Origin: Phenylobacterium sp. Root1290
GTDB taxonomy: Bacteria > Pseudomonadota > Alphaproteobacteria > Caulobacterales > Caulobacteraceae
NCBI RefSeq assembly: GCF_001425305.1
Contig: NZ_LMEE01000005.1
Span: 124,001-188,000 of the forward strand
Length of the DNA: 64,000 bases
Direction: 5' to 3'
Part shown: positions 57,601 through 64,000 of the stretch, in pieces
How the letters are laid out: each line of letters starts with the position of its first letter
How positions within the stretch are numbered: position 1 is the stretch's first letter
Program-made: the position numbers and the translations under genes
The notes under the pieces: model-generated
Told to the model about the DNA's origin: nothing
The model's input: only the letters and a program-made list of their open reading frames with translations
Databases searched by the model: none

Positions 57601-58371
57601 ATGGCCGATGGTTCGCTGGCGAGCGTGGGCTCGCTGAAGGGCAAGGTTAGCGCTGAGGAATGGCAGGCCCGGGTGGACCTGGCGGCCCTCTACCGGCTGG
57701 TCGCGCTGTATGGCTGGGACGACGCGATCTACACCCACATCTCGGCGCGGCTGCCGGGACCAGATCACCAATTTCTGATCAATCCGTACGGCATGTACTT
57801 CGGCGAGATGACCGCCTCGGCGCTAGTGAAGATCGACCTGGACGGCAACATCCTCCAGGAGACGCCGTATTTCATCAATCCGGCGGGGTTCACGATCCAC
57901 TCTGCGATCCATGCGGCCCGCGAAGACGCCCACTTCGTCATGCATCTGCACACCGACCAGGGGGTGGCCGTCGCGGCGCAGAAGGACGGCCTGCTGCCGC
58001 TGTCGCAGCACGCGCTGATCGTGCGCACGCAGTTGGCCTATCACGACTATGAAGGCATCGCGCTGAACCTGGACGAGCGCGAGCGCCTCGTGGCCGACAT
58101 CGGCGACAAGAAGATGATGCTGCTGCGCAATCACGGCACGTTGACCGTCGGGGAGACGGCGGCCGATTGCTGGATCAACATGTTCTACTTGGAGCGGGCC
58201 TGTAAGCAGCAGGTCATGGCGCTGTCGGCGGGCCGCGAAAACGTGTTGTTCGCGCCGGAGGCCGCGCAGGACGAAGTGAAAGCGCAGATGGCGCGGGGCC
58301 TGGGCGGCAAACTGGCCTGGCCGGGCGCGCTGCGTCAGCTGGATCGGTCGTTGCCGGGCTACGACGTCTAG
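57601..58371 (+). CDS. Class II aldolase/adducin family protein
   Basis: A 256-residue zinc-dependent aldolase-like protein. The zinc histidines are in FVMHLHTDQG (H-x-H) and the third in LLRNHGTLTVG; the ground-state residues are in NPAGFTIHSAIHAA. The family includes L-fuculose phosphate aldolase and demethylmenaquinone-like or ribulose-phosphate epimerases; the substrate cannot be told. AGGGAGG precedes the start six bases away. The product ends in a terminator hairpin with a U tract, so it is a single-gene transcript. Confidence 0.88.
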   Translation: MADGSLASVGSLKGKVSAEEWQARVDLAALYRLVALYGWDDAIYTHISARLPGPDHQFLINPYGMYFGEMTASALVKIDLDGNILQETPYFINPAGFTIHSAIHAAREDAHFVMHLHTDQGVAVAAQKDGLLPLSQHALIVRTQLAYHDYEGIALNLDERERLVADIGDKKMMLLRNHGTLTVGETAADCWINMFYLERACKQQVMALSAGRENVLFAPEAAQDEVKAQMARGLGGKLAWPGALRQLDRSLPGYDV

Positions 58372-58399
58372 CGAGGTCCTAGGCAAGGACTGGGCAAGG

Positions 58400-58430
58400 C
58401 GGGCGTCCGGTCTCGGGCGCCCGTTTTCTT
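58400..58430 (+). terminator. Rho-independent terminator after the class II aldolase gene
   Basis: CGGGCG pairs with CGCCCG around a 12-base loop, followed by TTTTCTT. It begins 29 bases after the stop codon. Stem plus U tract make this one of the clearest terminators of the window. Confidence 0.75.
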
Positions 58431-58453
58431 TGCAGTTCGCCCCCAATAAGCTT

Positions 58454-58483
58454 CGTCGAGTATTATCGCCGGAGTTATCGACG
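58454..58483. promoter_or_regulatory. CGTCGA-N18-TCGACG inverted repeat upstream of the RND operon
   Basis: A perfect six-base inverted repeat, 30 bases overall, lies about 130 bases upstream of the adaptor gene start, inside an AT-richer promoter-like region. It may be a repressor site; the spacer is long and no regulator gene is adjacent. Confidence 0.3.
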
Positions 58484-58613
58484 ATGTATTTCAGCACCGA
58501 CACGCAAAGCCATCGTTCTGTCACCGGACGGCGCCTATGTCGTCGTCCTAAGACCCGCTTCGATTCAGCCTATTCCGTATCCCTTTTCCGCGCCTTCCCG
58601 GAGATTTCGTAAC

Positions 58614-59795
58614 TTGTTGCGACGCCACTTTTTCCTCGTCGGCGCGATTGTGATCCTGGGCCTCATGGTGCTCGCGGGCGGCTGGAAGCTGACCTTGGGC
58701 AAGAAGGAAGGTCCCGGAGGCCCCGGCGGCGGCGCGATGGCCGCCCAAAAGGGCGGGGGAGGCGGCGGACGCCCCGGCGGCGGCGGCGGCATGGGCGGCC
58801 CCTCGCCAGTGAACGTGGTCGGCGCGCAGGCCAAGACCTTCGTTGACGCCATCGACGTGATCGGCGTCGCCAAGGGACGCCAGTCGGTGACGCTGACGGC
58901 GGCGGCGACGCAGCTGGTCGAGAAGGTCCGCTTCAGCGACGGCCAGTCGGTGCCCAAGGGCGCGGTGCTGGTCGAACTGAAGGCCACCGAGCAAAGCGCG
59001 GGGATCGCTCAGGCGCAGGCGCGGCTGGTGCAGGCGCAGCGGGACTACGACCGCTGGAAGCAACTCGCGACCCAAGGCTATGCGTCCAAGACCGCCCTGG
59101 ATCAGCGCGAAGCGACCTATCTGGCCGCCAAGGCCGACGTCGACGCCGCGCGGGCCCGCGAAGGCGACCGCATGATCCGCGCGCCGTTCGCCGGCGTGGT
59201 CGGTCTCTCCGACATCGCCCCGGGCGCCCTGGTCAATCCGGGCGCGGCCATCGTGACGCTGGATGACGTGTCGAGCGTTCGCGTCGATTTCGAAGTGCCT
59301 GATCGCTACCTGGCCTCGATCCGCGAAGGCCAGCCGATCACCGCCCGGGTCGACGCCTATCCAGGCGAAACCATCCAAGGCCGCATCCAGAAGCTGGACA
59401 CCCGTATCGACGAACGCACCCGCGCGATCACCGCGCGCGCCGAGTTCCCCAATCCCAGCGGCAAGCTGAAGCCGGGCATGATGCTGCGCGTCTCCATCGC
59501 CCAGGGCCAGCGGCAGGTCGTGGCCGCGCCGGAATCGGCGGTTTCGGTCCAGGGCGACGCCGCCTTCGTCTATGTCCTGACCAAGCGCGGCGAGCAGTCG
59601 ATGACCGAGCAGCGCCCCGTGATCACCGGCGTTCGCCAGGACGGTTTCGTCGAGATCCGCGACGGGCTGCGGGCCGGCGAACAGATCGTCGCCGACGGAC
59701 TCAACAAGATTCAGCCGGGCCAGCCGGTCCGGATCCTCGTGGCCCAGAAGCCGGGCGCTCAGCCTGAGGCGCGCGCCGCGCGACCCGGCGCATGA
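58614..59795 (+). CDS. RND efflux periplasmic adaptor subunit
   Basis: A 393-residue membrane-fusion protein. Residues 1-25 form a signal/membrane anchor (FFLVGAIVILGLMVLAGGW). A glycine-rich linker (about residues 35-64) follows. The lipoyl and coiled-coil hairpin sections are visible in ATQLVEKVRFSDGQSVPKGAVLVEL and QAQRDYDRWKQLATQGYASKTALDQREATYLAAKADVDAAR; then the beta-barrel (RAPFAGVVGLSDIAPGALVNPG). It bridges the RND pump to an outer-membrane channel. It begins with TTG (58614 or 58617), ten or 13 bases after GGAGA. Its stop overlaps the pump gene (ATGA). Confidence 0.9.
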   Translation: MLRRHFFLVGAIVILGLMVLAGGWKLTLGKKEGPGGPGGGAMAAQKGGGGGGRPGGGGGMGGPSPVNVVGAQAKTFVDAIDVIGVAKGRQSVTLTAAATQLVEKVRFSDGQSVPKGAVLVELKATEQSAGIAQAQARLVQAQRDYDRWKQLATQGYASKTALDQREATYLAAKADVDAARAREGDRMIRAPFAGVVGLSDIAPGALVNPGAAIVTLDDVSSVRVDFEVPDRYLASIREGQPITARVDAYPGETIQGRIQKLDTRIDERTRAITARAEFPNPSGKLKPGMMLRVSIAQGQRQVVAAPESAVSVQGDAAFVYVLTKRGEQSMTEQRPVITGVRQDGFVEIRDGLRAGEQIVADGLNKIQPGQPVRILVAQKPGAQPEARAARPGA

Positions 59796-62700
59796 TGCTG
59801 TCCGACATTTCGGTCCGCCGTCCCGTCTTCGCGGCGGTCGCGGCGATCATCCTCTGCGTCGTCGGCGTGGCGGCGTTCGCCTCGCTGACCGTCCGTGAAC
59901 TGCCCAGCGTCGATCCGCCGGTCGTCTCCATCTCCACGACCTATCGCGGCGCGTCCGCCGAAGTCGTCGAAGAGCGGATCACGGAAGTCATCGAGCGACA
60001 GATCTCCGGCATCCAGGGGATCGACCGCGTCAACTCGTCGTCGCGCGACGGCCGTTCGAACATCAATATCTCCTTCCGGCTCGATCGGAATCTGGACGAC
60101 GCCGCAAACGACGTGCGTGACGCCGTCAGCCGGGTGGCGGCGAACCTGCCGCTGCAGGCCGACCCGCCGCAGATCGCCAAGGCGACGGCCGACGGTTCGC
60201 CGATCATGTTCATCTCGTTCGCTTCGACAACGTTGAACCGGTTGGAGCTGTCGGACTACGCCCAGCGCTATCTGGTCGAGCGGTTCTCGACCGTGCCCGG
60301 CGTGGCGCAGGTCTTCGTCGGCGGCAGTCAGCTCTACTCGATGCGGATCTGGCTCGATCCGGATGCGATGGCTGCGCGTGGCGTGACCGTCGACGATGTC
60401 GAAAACGCCCTGAACAACCAGAACCTCGAACTGCCCGCCGGTTCACTGGAAGCCCCGGACAAGGATTTCACGATCCGCGTCGGACGTGGCTACTCGACGC
60501 CCGATCAGTTCGCGCAACTGCCCGTCGTGCCGTCCGGCGCGCGCACGGCGGCGGCGACCGGCAACACGACGCAGGAGTACGTCACCCGGCTGGGCGATAT
60601 CGCCCGCGTTGAGGAAGGCCCTGACGAGCGTCGCCGCAGCTTCCGCTCGAACGGCCGCGACCAGGTGGGCATCGGCATCACGCGGCAGTCGCAGGCCAAC
60701 GACCTGGAGATTTCCGACGGCGTGCGCGCTCTGCTGCCGGAACTGAACAAGTCGCTGCCCAAGGGCACGGTGCTGGAGGTGGCGGTCGACTATACGATCT
60801 TCACCAAGCACGCCCTGGAAGAAGTCTGGATCACGATGGCGATCTCCATGGGCCTGGTGGCCCTGGTGAACTTCATCTTCCTGGGGACCTGGCGCGCGGC
60901 GCTGATCCCCTCGGTGGTGGCGCCGATCTGCATCCTTTCGACCTTCATCGTCCTGGCGCCTCTGGGCTTCTCGCTGAACCTGCTGACGCTGCTGGCCCTG
61001 GTGCTGGCGATCGGCTTGGTCGTCGACGACGCCATCGTCGTGGTCGAGAACATCCAGCGCCGGATAGACGACGGCGAACCGGCGATCGTCGCGGCCCAGC
61101 GCGGGGCGCGGCAGGTGTTCTTCGCCGTGGTGGCCACGACCATCGTGCTGATCTCGGTGTTCGCGCCGCTGATGTTCCTGCCGGGCTATATTGGCCGGTT
61201 GTTCGTCGAGCTGGCGGTGGCGATCGCCGCCGCGGTGGCGTTCTCGGCCCTGTTGGCGCTCAGCCTGTCGCCGATGCTGGCCTCCAAGCTGCTGCGTCCG
61301 GCGCATGGCGAGGGCTTCCTGGCCCGTCGCGTGGATGCGGCGATGGCCAAGCTGAAGTCATCCTATCACGCCTCCCTCGACAGCCTGCTCGGCGACCGCC
61401 GGGCGACCTTCGCCACCATCGGGCTGGTCATCGTGCTGGCGGCGGGGGCGGGCGGACTGTTCGCGGTCCTGCCGCGCGAGCTGGTGCCGGAAGAGGACCG
61501 CGGGCGGGTCGATCTCAACATCGTCGCGCCGGAAGGCGCGGGCTACGACTACACGATGAAGGCCGCGGCCCAGATCGAGGCGCGTCTGCTGGAGCTCCTG
61601 AACGACGGGGTCATCACCCGATACATCCTCGGCGTGCCACGCTTCAACGGCACACAGTTCAACAGCGGCTTTGGCAACGCCAACGTCGCCGAAGACATCG
61701 GCGTCACGTCGAACGAACTGGCGGCGCGCCTCAACCGCGAACTGTCGTCGATCACTTCTGTGCGGGCGATCGCCTCGGTGCGGCCGGCCTTCCAGCGCGG
61801 GGGTGGCGGCGGCGGCGGGAGCGGCGTCGACGTGATCGTCGCCGGCGACGACTACGCTCAGGTCGCCGCCTGGATCAAACCGCTGCTGGCGGCCGCCGAG
61901 GCGAACCCGGGCCTGGCGCGTGCGCGTCTCGACTACGAGCCGACGAGCCCGCGGGTGCTGGTCAATATCGACCGCGAAAAGGCCGCGGCGCTGGGCGTCT
62001 CGGCTCAGGCCGTGGGCCGCGCGCTGGAAAGCAACTTCGGCACGCGCCGGGTCACGACCTACATCAAGAATGGCCAGGAATACGACGTCCTGCTGCAGAC
62101 CGACCGCGAGCAGCGGCAGACCGAGGAAGACATCGGCAAGCTCTATGTCCGGTCGAGCTCCGGGCAACTGGTGCCGCTCTCGACCGTGGTGACCACGGAA
62201 GTGCGCGGCGACACGCCCGATCGCTCCCGCGTCGATCGCCTGCGCTCGGTGACGCTCTCGGCGCAGCTGAACCCGGGGTATCCGGTGGGCGATGCGGTGA
62301 AGTTCTTCGAGGCCGAGATCGCCAAGATGCCGCCTGGCCCGCAGGTCAAGTGGGGCGGCATGGCCCGCGATTATCTGGAAGCGGGCGGCGCGGTGGGCCT
62401 GGCCTTCGGCATGGCGCTGCTGCTGGTCTTCCTGGTCCTGGCCGCGCAGTTCGAGAGCTGGATCCACCCGGCCGTGATCATGCTGACCGTGCCGGTCGCG
62501 GCCCTTGGGGGGCTGTTCGGCCTGCTGATCGCAGGCTCGACCATCAACACCTATAGTCAGATCGGGTTGATCATCCTGATCGGCATCGCGGCCAAGAACG
62601 GCATTCTGATCGTCGAGTTCGCCAACCAGCTTCGCGACGAGGGTCTGTCGATCCGCGAGGCCGTGATCGAAAGCGCCTCGCTGCGTCTGCGCCCGATCAT

Positions 62701-62953
62701 CATGACCTCGATCGCGGCGGCCGCTGGCGCTATCCCGCTCATCATGTGGGGCGGCGCAGGCGGCGAAAGCCGCAAGACGATTGGGGTGGTCATCTTCTTC
62801 GGGGCGATCTTCTCGACCCTGCTGACCCTGTTCATCGTGCCGGTTTTCTACAACATGCTGGCGCGGTTCACGAAGTCGCCGCAGACCACGGCGCGGCGCA
62901 TCGAGGCCTTCGAAGAGGCCGAACAGGCGCGGGCGGCGAACGCCGCCGAGTAG
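59792..62953 (+). CDS. RND efflux inner-membrane transporter (AcrB/MexB-like)
   Basis: A 1053-residue proton-driven pump with the twelve-helix RND layout: first helix near VFAAVAAIILCVVGVAAFASL, large periplasmic loops, the second group of helices starting IAISMGLVALVNFIFLGTW, with the proton-relay pair in ALVLAIGLVVDDAIVVVENIQR (D-D, as in the AcrB D407/D408 motif), and a C-terminal transport half. It sits in one operon with its adaptor. No outer-membrane channel gene is present. The substrate is unknown; the related Mmp/HAE1 group exports drugs, solvents and lipids. Confidence 0.93.
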   Translation: MMLSDISVRRPVFAAVAAIILCVVGVAAFASLTVRELPSVDPPVVSISTTYRGASAEVVEERITEVIERQISGIQGIDRVNSSSRDGRSNINISFRLDRNLDDAANDVRDAVSRVAANLPLQADPPQIAKATADGSPIMFISFASTTLNRLELSDYAQRYLVERFSTVPGVAQVFVGGSQLYSMRIWLDPDAMAARGVTVDDVENALNNQNLELPAGSLEAPDKDFTIRVGRGYSTPDQFAQLPVVPSGARTAAATGNTTQEYVTRLGDIARVEEGPDERRRSFRSNGRDQVGIGITRQSQANDLEISDGVRALLPELNKSLPKGTVLEVAVDYTIFTKHALEEVWITMAISMGLVALVNFIFLGTWRAALIPSVVAPICILSTFIVLAPLGFSLNLLTLLALVLAIGLVVDDAIVVVENIQRRIDDGEPAIVAAQRGARQVFFAVVATTIVLISVFAPLMFLPGYIGRLFVELAVAIAAAVAFSALLALSLSPMLASKLLRPAHGEGFLARRVDAAMAKLKSSYHASLDSLLGDRRATFATIGLVIVLAAGAGGLFAVLPRELVPEEDRGRVDLNIVAPEGAGYDYTMKAAAQIEARLLELLNDGVITRYILGVPRFNGTQFNSGFGNANVAEDIGVTSNELAARLNRELSSITSVRAIASVRPAFQRGGGGGGGSGVDVIVAGDDYAQVAAWIKPLLAAAEANPGLARARLDYEPTSPRVLVNIDREKAAALGVSAQAVGRALESNFGTRRVTTYIKNGQEYDVLLQTDREQRQTEEDIGKLYVRSSSGQLVPLSTVVTTEVRGDTPDRSRVDRLRSVTLSAQLNPGYPVGDAVKFFEAEIAKMPPGPQVKWGGMARDYLEAGGAVGLAFGMALLLVFLVLAAQFESWIHPAVIMLTVPVAALGGLFGLLIAGSTINTYSQIGLIILIGIAAKNGILIVEFANQLRDEGLSIREAVIESASLRLRPIIMTSIAAAAGAIPLIMWGGAGGESRKTIGVVIFFGAIFSTLLTLFIVPVFYNMLARFTKSPQTTARRIEAFEEAEQARAANAAE

Positions 62954-62981
62954 CGATCCTCGCTAGTCCCTGAACGAAAAA

Positions 62982-63002
62982 GCCTCCCCCAGCGGGGGAG
63001 GC
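62982..63002 (-). terminator. Strong hairpin with U tract on the minus strand
   Basis: A nine-base-pair stem GCCTCCCCC / GGGGGAGGC with a three-base loop is preceded on the plus strand by AAAAA (62977-62981), so on the minus strand it is followed by TTTTT. It terminates the cytochrome c transcript, about 150 bases after its stop, and blocks read-through toward the pump gene. Confidence 0.7.
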
Positions 63003-63016
63003 GAGTTGTCGGGGTG

Positions 63017-63055
63017 GCGCCGGCTGCGACAAGGGGGTGTCACAGGCGCCGGCGC
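63017..63055. repeat. GCGCCGGC / GCCGGCGC hairpin between the pump and cytochrome c genes
   Basis: GCGCCGGC (63017-63024) and GCCGGCGC (63048-63055) form an eight-base-pair stem. GACA and TGTC inside can add four pairs. It is next to the U-tract terminator and may be a second terminator or a structural repeat. Confidence 0.45.
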
Positions 63056-63152
63056 AGGATCTCGGCTGACAGATGCAAGCGCAGCCTCGACAGCGTCATG
63101 CTGCGGCCGATCTGTATTCTCGTCAAGGTTGCTTTTCTGGAGTGCTAGCGTC

Positions 63153-63647
63153 TCACGGCGCCTTGTAGCCGGTCTCGACCTTCAGAAACGCGATCAGGTC
63201 GATGCGGTCCTTCTCGGCCTTCAGGCCGGCGAAGGACATCTTGGTGCCGGGCAGGAAGGTGCGCGGCTCGGCCAGCCACTTGTCGAGGTGCTCGGCGTCC
63301 CAGACGAACCCCGCGTTCTTCACAGCTTCCGAGTACTTGTAGTTCTCAAGCGCCCCGGCCTTGCGGCCGAAGACGCCGTGCAGGTTCGGCCCGGTCAGAT
63401 TGGCGCCGCCTTCAACGATCGTGTGGCACGAGCGGCACATGGCGAACTTCATCTTGCCGTTGTCGATGTCGGCGGTGTTGTAGGGGGCCGGCAGGCTATC
63501 GAGGACGGCCTGCTTTTCGGCAGCCGTGGGTTCATGCTCGGCGGCGGGGGCGGAGGCCGATCCTGCGGACTTCTCGCCGCCGCCTTGGCCGCAGCCGGCA
63601 AGCAGGGCGCAGGACCCCAGGACGGACAGCATCAGCGCACTGCGCAT
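63153..63647 (-). CDS. Class I cytochrome c, lipoprotein
   Basis: A 164-residue precursor. The signal peptide ends in the lipobox LLAGC (cysteine about residue 19), so it is membrane-anchored on the periplasmic side. The heme motif is C-R-S-C-H in FAMCRSCHTIVEGG, and the axial methionine is in PGTKMSFAGLKAEKDRIDLIAFL, giving a standard mitochondrial-type cytochrome c fold. A 30-residue alanine/serine/glutamate spacer follows the anchor. It passes electrons to a terminal oxidase or peroxidase; a cytochrome bc1 partner is not in view. It ends with a U-tract terminator. Confidence 0.93.
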   Translation of the reverse strand: MRSALMLSVLGSCALLAGCGQGGGEKSAGSASAPAAEHEPTAAEKQAVLDSLPAPYNTADIDNGKMKFAMCRSCHTIVEGGANLTGPNLHGVFGRKAGALENYKYSEAVKNAGFVWDAEHLDKWLAEPRTFLPGTKMSFAGLKAEKDRIDLIAFLKVETGYKAP

Positions 63648-63683
63648 TTCAAAACCCCTCAGCCAAACTTGACCGCAAGCTAG

Positions 63684-64000
63684 TCATGCGCCGCCGCGTT
63701 GCAAGGCGCGACGCCGGCGTTCCTTCTGAATGATCTCGTCCAGCGCCTGGAGGTAGCGCGAGCGGTCGTTGCGGTCGAAGGGCTTGGGGCCTCCGAGGAT
63801 GTCCCCGGTCGAACGCAACTGTTCCATCAGGGCGCGCTGGGCGATCGCCGAGCCGATCGAGTTCTCGGTGAACGGGCGGCCGTTGGCGGCCAGGGCATAA
63901 CCGCCGGCGTTCAGCACGCGTTCGGCCAGAGGGATGTCGTTGGTGACGGCCACGTCCCCCGGGCGGATGTGCTCGGCGATCCAGTCGTCGGCGACGTCGG
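63684..64000 (-). CDS. YaiI/YqxD (DUF188) family protein, C-terminal part
   Basis: The gene runs off the right edge; the visible part is about 105 residues, with the 5' end missing. The conserved segments are PGDVAVTNDIPLAERVLNAGGYALAANGRPFTENSIGSAIAQRALMEQLR and GPKPFDRNDRSRYLQALDEII, both standard for this family. It is a PIN-like fold, thought to act as a nuclease, but the activity is untested in most members. Its start lies beyond base 64000 in the plus direction; a shorter reading from 63953 is an artefact of an internal codon. Confidence 0.85.
   Translation of the reverse strand, partial: DVADDWIAEHIRPGDVAVTNDIPLAERVLNAGGYALAANGRPFTENSIGSAIAQRALMEQLRSTGDILGGPKPFDRNDRSRYLQALDEIIQKERRRRALQRGGA

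Noticed and set aside
58430..58612. A 60-codon frame before the RND adaptor gene
   Set aside because: It has no ribosome site or family resemblance and lies in the promoter region of the operon.
1..64000. tRNA, rRNA, CRISPR, prophage or insertion-sequence content
   Set aside because: No cloverleaf with CCA-type end, no rRNA core sequence, no regularly spaced repeats, and no transposase or integrase motif was found by reading; the few repeats are short intergenic palindromes.

Overview
The window is about 64 kb of high-GC (roughly two-thirds G+C by eye), gene-dense chromosomal DNA of an alphaproteobacterium, most likely in the Caulobacterales (Caulobacter/Phenylobacterium-like). The placement is an inference. 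It rests on candidate CtrA boxes (TTAA/TTAG-N7-TTAA type), two DUF2336 proteins, hybrid histidine kinases with a free-standing Hpt protein, a relic PEPxxWA-type sorting tail, a CYP153-type P450 and several CaiB-type CoA transferases. I see no rRNA, tRNA, CRISPR array, transposase or prophage. No stretch longer than about 300 bases lacks a gene; the largest gaps are 45990-46262, 57337-57600, 58372-58613 and 5629-5841.

Layout. 1-5.6 kb: the start of an EamA transporter gene, DUF2200, a GNAT enzyme, a GFA-family protein, a GST, then an OprB-like porin translationally coupled to an unusual Tat-exported CaiB-type CoA transferase. 5.8-10.1 kb: an Lrp/AsnC regulator divergent from astA-astD-astB of the arginine succinyltransferase pathway; astC and astE are not in view. 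A 125-bp palindromic intergenic element follows. 10.3-12.1 kb: a DUF6356-YeiH operon, whose ribosome site sits in a strong hairpin, divergent from a second Lrp/AsnC regulator. 12.3-26 kb: small-molecule and acyl metabolism (malonyl-CoA synthetase-like ligase, hydrolases, aldo/keto reductase, phenol-pathway-type outer-membrane protein, TetR, SDR, dienelactone hydrolase, phytanoyl-CoA dioxygenase, CYP153, FAD protein). 26-30 kb: a small lipoprotein, an M13 metallopeptidase, a TrmH-family RNA methyltransferase and an XRE regulator.

29.9-33 kb: a LysR regulator divergent from a tightly overlapping four-gene operon (GNAT-like protein, autoinducer-synthase-like acyltransferase, isochorismatase-fold protein with a lost nucleophile, 85-residue protein). 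A palindromic operator abuts a -35 element between them. This is the strongest candidate for an undescribed system. 33-38 kb: a soluble hybrid histidine kinase and a probable type I-secreted Ig-like/RTX protein. 38-49 kb: a BVMO-like monooxygenase, a TetR gene preceded by a coupled 22-codon leader ORF, a ThiO-like oxidase, acyl-CoA dehydrogenase, TonB, aldo/keto reductase, arylsulfatase, a PepSY-like exported protein, a lytic transglycosylase under a CtrA box and a CaiB-type CoA transferase.

49-55.5 kb: a signalling cluster of membrane hybrid kinase, DUF2336, NUDIX, Hpt, NAD kinase and a second DUF2336. 55.6-64 kb: glycerol kinase, a small PEP-CTERM-like protein, class II aldolase, an RND efflux pair, a cytochrome c lipoprotein and a truncated YaiI/DUF188 gene at the right edge.

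Convergent gene ends often carry perfect GC-rich hairpins without U tracts, and many genes are coupled by ATGA, GTGA or TGATG overlaps.
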